Made by a program: the position numbers and the translations under genes
Source of the DNA: a virus
Length of the DNA stretch: 64,000 nucleotides
IMG/VR virus record: IMGVR_UViG_3300047375_000952
Location: 62,001 to 126,000 of that record
Strand: one strand, 5' to 3'
The notes under the pieces: generated by a model
Database searches by the model: none
Told to the model about the DNA's origin: nothing
What the model saw: the letters and a program-made list of their open reading frames with translations, nothing else
Part shown: positions 31,841 through 38,342 of the stretch, piece by piece
Layout of the letters: every line of letters begins with the position of its first letter
Numbering within the stretch: the first letter of the stretch is position 1

Positions 31841-33451
31841 ATGACATCTCGAAGACCTATAAAACCGCCCCTACTTTTTAATAATCTTGGAGACAGAACA
31901 AGGTGTGACGGGCCTGATTTAATCAGGGAAAGGATCAGAACAGTCTACGGACCTGAGATTACAGAGTCTGAAATAGACGGTATGTTTGTTGTTCACTCAA
32001 GAAACTATGATCTTCAAAGAAAGTACGAAAACCTTGTATACGCCAATCAGAATTTGACCCACCGCTATTTCCATAGATTAGACAACCATCCCTATGAGGG
32101 GGATACGGTAGAGATTACTCTTGAGTTGACGTCGCACTCTCAAGCCCGAATGGATTCACGCTGTGTTCCAAAAGAAGAGCTTATAAAAGCTATTCAGAAT
32201 TACCTTGACGGCCTCGCCGAACTTTGGAACTCAGGTGATAAGAGCGAATACAAGGAGAGAGCGAGGCACTTTCTAGAGGGTTCGCGAGCAAAAAATGATG
32301 GTATTTTTTACCGAAGTGAAAGAGAAGAAAGAATGGAGTTCAGACTACCTGTGGTGGGAGGCGGGGTGGTATCATACGAAGGCTATAAACTACCTGCTCA
32401 ATCAATAACTTTAAAAGTCCCTAGTCTTGTTAATACGTCAGGAAAAGGTTCTGCGGGGCGCTTAACTAGAGGGGAGATCAAGGTTAAGAAGTGTATTAAT
32501 AAGTTAGAGGATCTTAACTTCATAGTTAACACCCCATCTAACCAAAGAAGAGCTTCTTTCGGAGGTCCTTACACTGTAGTTGTCCCAAGTATGGGAGATT
32601 GGTTGCCCCGAGCTAGAGGGCAGGTTAAAACCCTTTCTATTTCTGTCAATCTGAACGGGAAAGAACGAGAGATTGGGGACATCAAGGGAGGGAACTTGAG
32701 AAGATCTCTCAAGCCATTCACTTTAGCTCTCCAAACTTGGGTTAGGTTGAACTTGAGAGATAAAGCGCAGAGTGATGACCCTGAATATGTCAGGAACGCG
32801 GAAGCCTTCTACAAAAATGGATTTACCATCACTGACTCGGAAGGCGTCTCTTACACTCTCAGCCCTAGTCGTGGATTCAAACCCTTAAGAGGATCTTTCA
32901 GAGGCTTCAACAGAGTGTACTTTTCAGCAGACACTATGTATGGCTCTCCTAATACCATAGAAGCAGAGCTTGTTCTTTCTGACATCAGCGCGGGGGCTTC
33001 TTCAGAGCTTTCAAATCAGAGGAAGATTAACAGGGTTTTGAAGGAGTGTCTTGATATTCTCTTAGATGATGGTCATCAGGTGATCGACCCTCTCGGTCAA
33101 GAGGTTACTCGCGATCAAATTAGGACAGCGCGCTTCTTTGGGCTTCTCAGCACACCGATGTCTAACTTTGAGATGAAGAGGTTTGTAGACCAACTGAGGT
33201 GGATGTTCAGAAAAGGTCAGCTAGACGTAGTACACCACGTTGACAGGACAAACACTTTCCACATCATCAGGCTCTCCGCTAAGGGCGTTACGGTCGAGGT
33301 AAAGGGCTTCTTCGTCAACCAAGATGGACCAGGGTCTAACTATAAGAATATAAGAGTCGTCGTGGATGGTGTTCCTAAGAGGGTGGGCGAACCTAAAGAG
33401 GCGCAAGATTTCATCTTTGAGGTGTTCTCTGAGCTCGGCCTCAGAAGGTAA
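31841..33451 (+). CDS. Unknown protein with internal tag-like element (536 aa)
   Basis: No known domain is recognised. The protein is rich in beta strands (for example VEITLELTSHSQARMDSR and VVVPSMGDWLPRARG), suggesting two related beta-rich units with ITL/ISV strands. Near residue 425 it contains DQIRTARFFGLLST, similar to the internal element IRTAAMYYQAG of the 29083 protein and to the N-terminal tags elsewhere; the last 110 residues after it would form a separate module. It is followed 11 bases later by a tagged GNAT gene. Confidence 0.6.
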   Translation: MTSRRPIKPPLLFNNLGDRTRCDGPDLIRERIRTVYGPEITESEIDGMFVVHSRNYDLQRKYENLVYANQNLTHRYFHRLDNHPYEGDTVEITLELTSHSQARMDSRCVPKEELIKAIQNYLDGLAELWNSGDKSEYKERARHFLEGSRAKNDGIFYRSEREERMEFRLPVVGGGVVSYEGYKLPAQSITLKVPSLVNTSGKGSAGRLTRGEIKVKKCINKLEDLNFIVNTPSNQRRASFGGPYTVVVPSMGDWLPRARGQVKTLSISVNLNGKEREIGDIKGGNLRRSLKPFTLALQTWVRLNLRDKAQSDDPEYVRNAEAFYKNGFTITDSEGVSYTLSPSRGFKPLRGSFRGFNRVYFSADTMYGSPNTIEAELVLSDISAGASSELSNQRKINRVLKECLDILLDDGHQVIDPLGQEVTRDQIRTARFFGLLSTPMSNFEMKRFVDQLRWMFRKGQLDVVHHVDRTNTFHIIRLSAKGVTVEVKGFFVNQDGPGSNYKNIRVVVDGVPKRVGEPKEAQDFIFEVFSELGLRR

Positions 33452-33462
33452 GGACATAAAAA

Positions 33463-33972
33463 GTGAAGCCTTGCGAGAGAGTAGCCTCTATGTACCTGTC
33501 AGCGTCTTCTTCTCTTGTTTATGTCAGAGAAACAGATGGAGACCACTTCTACATAGTTCTTTATAAAAGAACTACGGGTGAGAGGTCAAAGGTAGTGGGG
33601 CTCATCAATGCCAGTCTAGCAACCTTTGACCTCACTAGTTCTAATGATCTGACAAACTCACCTTGCATTCGTGATGTGAGAATCCTACTCCAAGAGTTTC
33701 CCTCTCTTCGTGGTAGGGGAGGTGAGGTGACAGTGCTTATCATGAACGAAAGCGAACTTAACTCAGAATATCAAAATCAAGGAATAGGCAAGAGCCTATA
33801 TCTGAAGTGTATGGGAGAGGGTTGGAAAGACAATGGGCGCAAGCCATTCCTCTTTGTACCCCACTATTGCATGGATGGCGTGACCTCAAACGAGGCAAGG
33901 CGGGTCTGGACATCCTTAGCAAGAAGGTATCCTTCATCGGGCGATTGTATCGCAGTACTTGAAGCCCCCTAA
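33463..33972 (+). CDS. Tagged GNAT acetyltransferase-like protein (169 aa)
   Basis: A short tag (CERVASMYLSASS) precedes a GNAT fold with the acetyl-CoA pyrophosphate loop in EYQNQGIGKSLYL and an ending shared with the 36639 protein (PFLFVPHYCMDG through RRVWTSLARRYPS). It probably transfers an acyl group to an amine; the target is unknown. It starts with GTG, 9 bases after AAGGAC. It lies on the left side of a distinct insert (fibre-like and PAS genes), with its paralogue on the right. Confidence 0.72.
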   Translation: MKPCERVASMYLSASSSLVYVRETDGDHFYIVLYKRTTGERSKVVGLINASLATFDLTSSNDLTNSPCIRDVRILLQEFPSLRGRGGEVTVLIMNESELNSEYQNQGIGKSLYLKCMGEGWKDNGRKPFLFVPHYCMDGVTSNEARRVWTSLARRYPSSGDCIAVLEAP

Positions 33973-34247
33973 TCAAGAAGAGGAGAAAGAGCACGAGTCT
34001 TAAGTTTGTCTTCTTGTTCTTTTAGAATCCTTGACTCATCTCCAAGATACTCGTGAGAATAGCAGAGGCGATCAGCATTGATCAGGGCGCGGAGCACTTT
34101 GCTAGAGTTATGACCCTAGCTCCCATTTGTGCCTCCTATCTATTAGTGTCTTAACACCTTACAAGGAGGCATAAAACGTCTAAGATTGATGGATCGTTTA
34201 TGCAATAGCTTCTATAGAAATCCCATGCCCAAGATAGGACTTAACTG
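33973..34247 (+). promoter_or_regulatory. Structured non-coding leader with possible 19-codon leader peptide
   Basis: No gene of normal size is present. There is a small hairpin GATCA-GCAT-TGATC at 34070-34083 and a larger stem TGCCTCCT (34130-34137) with AGGAGGCA (34164-34171) enclosing GTGT/ACAC. The right arm contains an AGGAGG that would be hidden in the stem. A 19-codon frame (ATG at 34189, MDRLCNSFY...) ends in TGATG overlapping the start of the 34248 gene, as in translational coupling. Together these suggest RNA-level control or a small RNA; neither is proven. Confidence 0.4.
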
Positions 34248-35507
34248 ATGTCTAGGAAGATCACACTAACACATACAGGTAGAGGGCCTATCGACCCTCG
34301 TACAAACACCGAACTTACAGGTGAAGGGTACACTCTTTACTTCAACGACCTTGCTGATAATCTCGATCAGAGTCAGTACACAAGATCACTCGCACCTCCC
34401 TCAAGTTTGACTTTCACTACAGGTGGAAATAATACAGTCTCTATGGCTCTCACAGATAGAGTGGAACAATCTATCGAGAGTGGGTCAATCGCTTACTACC
34501 TCGCTAATGGCTATGTGGCAGTAACCTACGAGGGTGAGCTAGGGGGGGCTTTAGATTTAGTCGAAGGCACTGAACTCTTTAATCGTGACCCACATGATGG
34601 ACAGGATGAGGTAGGTGACGCTAATGACCAAGGGTTAAGATTGAAAGGGAAGAGTGGTATCAATAATGGGTTTGTTGACATCTTTTATGATGACTCTACT
34701 TCTGCCTTGCGGGTTGTTTCTCACGCACCTACAAATCAAGAATTTGCACCGGGTGAACCCGATGCTGATGATGCCGATATGTACTTCTACACCTCAGAGG
34801 GGTACAAGCTCATAGGTGATGTGGACTCAGATGTTGGCAGTGGCGGAGAGTTCAGAGTTTATACAGGTAAGGGGTATGACTCAAACCCTCAAGATGAGGA
34901 AGGATCGAAAGGGGGGAGTGTACATTTCAACACAGGTAATGGAGGTCTGTTTGGTGGGGAGGGTGGAGACTTCAACATTCGTCTTGGTACAGGTCATCAA
35001 GAGAGTGGTGGTCGAGTAGAGATCCAATGTGGGGACAGCGAAAATGACAGTGATGGTGGAGACTTTTATTTAACCACAGGTCAAGGTGATAGTGTCGGGA
35101 ATCAGAGTGGAGACATTACTCTTGAGATACCTAATGGGGCGAATGGTGCAGATGGAGGTAATCTAATCATCCCACATCTAGCAGAGGGTGTTCTTTCCGT
35201 AGACGCAGATGGCGTTGTAGGTACTCGCAACTATCAAGGTCGAGAGACTCTCAACTTAGCTAACGGTGCTCAAGGAACTACCCTAACGATCACACCACCA
35301 GTAGTCGGAGTCTTAACCGCCACTTCATCTATCGTGGTTTCTCTACAGCTTGATAATGCTCTACAGCTTGCCACGACTTTGATTACGACTCTTCCTCTTG
35401 TTGCTGAGATAGACGCACCTAATAATCAGTTTGCTGTGGTATTGGACATCACCAATAATGCAGTCCAAGCTCAAGACTATTACATCTCTTACATCATCGC
35501 TAGTTAA
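34248..35507 (+). CDS. Gly-rich fibre-like virion protein (419 aa)
   Basis: Residues about 190-300 contain repeated short Gly-rich beta turns (GGEFRVYTGKGY, GGSVHFNTGNGG, GGDFNIRLGTG, GGRVEIQCGD, GGDFYLTTGQGD), the look of a triple-stranded or solenoid fibre stem. The C-terminal 90 residues are a Thr/Val/Leu-rich beta domain that could be a tip. It is likely a tail fibre, spike or decoration protein. It lies outside the main structural block, next to a PAS-domain gene, with base use slightly richer in A/T, suggesting a separately acquired insert. Confidence 0.6.
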   Translation: MSRKITLTHTGRGPIDPRTNTELTGEGYTLYFNDLADNLDQSQYTRSLAPPSSLTFTTGGNNTVSMALTDRVEQSIESGSIAYYLANGYVAVTYEGELGGALDLVEGTELFNRDPHDGQDEVGDANDQGLRLKGKSGINNGFVDIFYDDSTSALRVVSHAPTNQEFAPGEPDADDADMYFYTSEGYKLIGDVDSDVGSGGEFRVYTGKGYDSNPQDEEGSKGGSVHFNTGNGGLFGGEGGDFNIRLGTGHQESGGRVEIQCGDSENDSDGGDFYLTTGQGDSVGNQSGDITLEIPNGANGADGGNLIIPHLAEGVLSVDADGVVGTRNYQGRETLNLANGAQGTTLTITPPVVGVLTATSSIVVSLQLDNALQLATTLITTLPLVAEIDAPNNQFAVVLDITNNAVQAQDYYISYIIAS

Positions 35508-35519
35508 GGGATGTAAGAA

Positions 35520-36272
35520 ATGAAGGTTATAGAGACTCTTGAAATGATGGGGAACAGACTACAAATCGCTATTGTAGTCTGTGATTACCCTAAAGATAAA
35601 TCAGGTGATCTTGAAATAAGATTTGCGAACACACCCGCTTCACACTTATTCGGCTATCAACATTTAGAAATGGTGGGCTTAGATGTACGCAAGTTAATGC
35701 CCGAAAGTATCTCTTCAAACCACAGGTCTTATGTGAACTCCTATAAGGAAGGTTCAGATTCGGGTAGGTCTGTGCGTAGTAGTGGGATTATGGGTAGTTG
35801 GAGAAAGCTAGAGGCAGTCCGAAAAGACGGCTCTTTGGTTTCATTGTCTGCAAATGTTGCAGACATCAAGAACTCTGAAGAACGATACTTTGTAGCTTTA
35901 TTTGTTGATCGTAGTTCGGAAGTCGAAAGAGAGAAGCAACTACAGTCGAGTATCGAGGAGAACCATAAGGTTATTGAAGAGCTTGAGAAATTAAAAAAAG
36001 AGTCTGATGAAGCAAAGATGAAAGCGGAAGAGTCCTTGCTACAGGAAAAGAAGATAACAGGTCAGATCACACTCTTAAGACAAATATTCACTGGCACAGT
36101 AGGCTTGATAACAATGCTAGGCGTCCTCATTATAACTTCTTGGATTACAGGTAATAACGAAGCTAAAGACTCACTCGCTATGATTGAGCGAGTGCTACTC
36201 GTCCTAACAGGCATATTAGGTTCTGCTATGGCGAGTGTGTTTGACTCAAGAAACAATACCGAAAGGAAATAA
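35520..36272 (+). CDS. PAS-domain protein with coiled coil and two membrane helices
   Basis: Residues about 10-130 resemble a PAS sensor domain (FANTPASHLFGYQHLEMVG, the NxxxxxLFGY pattern, then VRKDGSLVSLSANVADI). A charged coiled coil (about 135-185) leads to two hydrophobic helices (GTVGLITMLGVLIITSWI and LLVLTGILGSAMAS). There is no kinase, cyclase or methyl-accepting output domain. PAS domains sense light, redox, oxygen or ligands. In a phage this could be a regulated membrane device, for example lysis timing or a signalling decoy, but that is conjecture. It follows the fibre-like gene by 12 bases with GGGATGTAAGAA before the start. Confidence 0.68.
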   Translation: MKVIETLEMMGNRLQIAIVVCDYPKDKSGDLEIRFANTPASHLFGYQHLEMVGLDVRKLMPESISSNHRSYVNSYKEGSDSGRSVRSSGIMGSWRKLEAVRKDGSLVSLSANVADIKNSEERYFVALFVDRSSEVEREKQLQSSIEENHKVIEELEKLKKESDEAKMKAEESLLQEKKITGQITLLRQIFTGTVGLITMLGVLIITSWITGNNEAKDSLAMIERVLLVLTGILGSAMASVFDSRNNTERK

Positions 36273-36273
36273 A

Positions 36274-36642
36274 ATGAAGAGCTTATATCACTACAAAGCA
36301 GAGGTCATTTCTGTCTATGACGGAGACACTGTGACCTTGATGATTGATCAGGGCATGAAGCACTTCGCGCGCGTCAAAGTCAGGCTTGTTGGGATCAACA
36401 CCCCTGAGATCAGAACAACAGACCTCGAAGAGAAAGAAAGAGGCTACTCGGCAAAAAACTTTCTTAAGGAATTGATCGAGGGAAAGACTGTCATCGTCCA
36501 CACTGTTAAGAAGGGTAAGTTCGGGAGGTGGCTCGGTGTCCTGTGGCTCTATGAAGAGGACATGACTGAGCTAGGTCAATCCCTTAATGACCTCATGATC
36601 CAAGAGGGTCACGCAGTTGCCTACGACGGAGGCAAGCGGTGA
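36274..36642 (+). CDS. Thermonuclease-like (SNase family) nuclease
   Basis: This 122-residue OB-fold nuclease has YDGDTVTL (Asp16, Asp18), KVRLVGINTPEI (Arg37, Glu45) and FGRWLG (Arg85), matching the two arginines and the glutamate of staphylococcal nuclease. The usual Asp40 position is Asn42, a substitution found in other family members. No signal peptide is seen, so it acts in the cell or in the virion. It is preceded by AAAGGAAAT and overlaps the next start by GTGA. Confidence 0.86.
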   Translation: MKSLYHYKAEVISVYDGDTVTLMIDQGMKHFARVKVRLVGINTPEIRTTDLEEKERGYSAKNFLKELIEGKTVIVHTVKKGKFGRWLGVLWLYEEDMTELGQSLNDLMIQEGHAVAYDGGKR

Positions 36643-37211
36643 GTATGTCGATCCGAGTCGCGAGCCGACACATGATGGCAAAAGGCACTCTACCTGAAGA
36701 TTACTCACTTACGCCTGAGAGGATGTCGAGAGAGCGCCGTCTCGTCGCTAAGTCTCAAGTCTCTTTCCACAGAGAGAGCGGTTGGGACATAGACTCCGAC
36801 TCGTTGACGAGTGTCATACAGGCATACTCTGAAGACAAGTTAATAGGCGATTTTGAGGCTACGGTTTCTCTAGTCCATATGGATGAGCTAGATGAGTACG
36901 TCTGCTATGAGGAAATGGCTGAGCTTGTCTCTGACCATTCAGCTCTCCTCAATCCTGATGGTAAGGTATACGTCGTGGAAGTGATTAACTCCTACTTAGA
37001 AGAGGGCTTCAGGGGGCGTAAGTGTGGTCTTGAGGGCTACTTAAGACTCGCCCACTACGTCTTTGAGAGACGCACTAAGAGAGTCCCTTTCTTGTTCATT
37101 CCCAACTACTGTAACTCGAACCCCACTTCAGATCACGCTCTGCGTGTGTGGCGCTCGCTTGCAAGGAGATACCCATCTAAAGATGATGTGGTCGTGATCA
37201 ACAAGTCTTAG
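36639..37211 (+). CDS. Tagged GNAT acetyltransferase-like protein, second copy (190 aa)
   Basis: It begins MSMSIRVASRHMMA (short tag) and contains a GNAT-type segment VVEVINSYLEEGFRGRKCGLEGY with the CoA loop RGRKCG. The last 60 residues (PFLFIPNYCNSN through RVWRSLARRYPS) match the 33463 protein, so the two are paralogues. The GTG at 36639 is preferred because GGAGG lies 7 bases before it; ATG at 36645 is the alternative. Its stop overlaps that of the sigma-like gene (TTAG, 37208-37211). Confidence 0.7.
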   Translation: MSMSIRVASRHMMAKGTLPEDYSLTPERMSRERRLVAKSQVSFHRESGWDIDSDSLTSVIQAYSEDKLIGDFEATVSLVHMDELDEYVCYEEMAELVSDHSALLNPDGKVYVVEVINSYLEEGFRGRKCGLEGYLRLAHYVFERRTKRVPFLFIPNYCNSNPTSDHALRVWRSLARRYPSKDDVVVINKS

Positions 37212-38173
37212 ATGCTGAGAGACACGATCTCTCTGAGAGCGCGGTTCGACCGTAGGCTGTCCCTGACGATGGACTTGAGGTACTTGACCTTCTGCTTTGA
37301 GACAGACCAAGCATCAGCCCATTCTAGGTCTGAGCGATAGCTCTTGTCCATCATCTCTTGCATCACATTGTAGAGAGTCTCTACGTCAGCCTCCTCGTTC
37401 GCTACAGACGCGAAAGCCTCGCAGATGTGAGAGTCTATATCTTTCTTCTCAAGCTCCTCAGAGGTCGGGTCTGTATCCGAATCGTAGTACCAATCTTCAC
37501 TCGATACGCGCCCACTTTCGTCGGTCGAGCTGATCGCGGTGGATGCGTAGTTTGGAGATGTAATCTTAAACTCCCCGACCTTCTTCTCTTGTTGGGTGCG
37601 GTTTTTCTTATCGCGGTGTCTAGAGAGACCATCTTTACCTTGCTTCTCTCGTAGTCGAGACACCCACTGAACGAACATCTGACCCCGTACCCAATGGTAC
37701 ATGATAGGGTCAGATGTTCGCCCCTGAAACTTGTCTTTCTTAACGAGCCACACCATGAAGCTAGACGCTAGGTCGTCTGCGTCGTGCTCATTGTAAGCGA
37801 GGCGCTTGCGTAGCGCGTATTTAGCGATTCTTTCTTGCCATTCTATGAAGCGATTGTGCTTCACATCGTAGAGGTATTTTGCAGTCTCGTTGGGAGAGCT
37901 TACTGACTCTTCTCTACGAGAGGTTCTCTTTCTCTCTCTCCTACTCGTATTCAAGAGCTTAAGAGAGGTCTTCGGTGACTTGGGTATTAGCTCTTTCTCA
38001 AGCTCAGAAAAAGTAGCCTCAAAAGACCCACTCACTTCGGGCATTAGTTCTTTCTCAATTTGGATGAAAGTAGCCTCAAAAGATTCGCTCACTTCGGGCA
38101 TTAGTTCTTTCTCAAGCTCAGAGAAAGTAGCGCCGAATGAACGACAAACTGTCGTCATTACTGTGTTTGTCAT
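37208..38173 (-). CDS. Sigma-70-family-like transcription factor with N-terminal repeats
   Basis: This 321-residue protein has a region-2-like core (HDADDLASSFMVWLVKKDKF, then WVRGQMFVQWVSRLREK) like ECF-type sigma factors. The C-terminal region fits sigma region 4 (SVSKQKVKYLKSIVRDSLR). Between them is an acidic linker. The first 68 residues contain three copies of a 19-residue unit (SFxATFxxxEKELxPxxxx) not seen in sigma factors, followed by a very basic stretch. It is divergent from the structural block, so it may redirect RNA polymerase to late genes. Region 2 is diverged, so the assignment is moderate. Confidence 0.62.
   Translation of the reverse strand: MTNTVMTTVCRSFGATFSELEKELMPEVSESFEATFIQIEKELMPEVSGSFEATFSELEKELIPKSPKTSLKLLNTSRRERKRTSRREESVSSPNETAKYLYDVKHNRFIEWQERIAKYALRKRLAYNEHDADDLASSFMVWLVKKDKFQGRTSDPIMYHWVRGQMFVQWVSRLREKQGKDGLSRHRDKKNRTQQEKKVGEFKITSPNYASTAISSTDESGRVSSEDWYYDSDTDPTSEELEKKDIDSHICEAFASVANEEADVETLYNVMQEMMDKSYRSDLEWADAWSVSKQKVKYLKSIVRDSLRSNRALREIVSLSI
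37970..38140 (-). repeat. Three tandem 57-bp repeats inside the sigma-like gene
   Basis: Three in-frame copies encode SFGATFSELEKELMPEVSE, SFEATFIQIEKELMPEVSG and SFEATFSELEKELIPKSPK. DNA identity between neighbours is high, so copy number could change by slippage or recombination. Confidence 0.85.
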
Positions 38174-38342
38174 GTATATGTACGCCTCATAAGGGAGGGA
38201 TGTTAGCGGAGCGGTGATGAGATTGCCTCAGCTCCAAAGCCACCCATCTTGTACTACACTATCCGACACAGATCAAGCCATAATAGATTATTTATCTTGA
38301 TACGTGGGTAGGATATAAAATATGACCTTAATGGAGATGACT
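38174..38342. promoter_or_regulatory. Divergent region between the sigma-like gene and the structural block
   Basis: This holds the upstream regions of the minus-strand sigma-like gene and the plus-strand structural block. AT-rich boxes TAATAGATTATTTATC (38281-38296) and GGATATAAAATATG (38311-38324) precede the plus gene. The best ribosome site (GGAGATGACT) points to the ATG at 38343. Confidence 0.45.

Noticed and set aside
34248-35507. Collagen-like protein
   Set aside because: The Gly pattern is GG-x(4-6)-TGxG type, not Gly-x-y triplets, so a beta-fibre is preferred.
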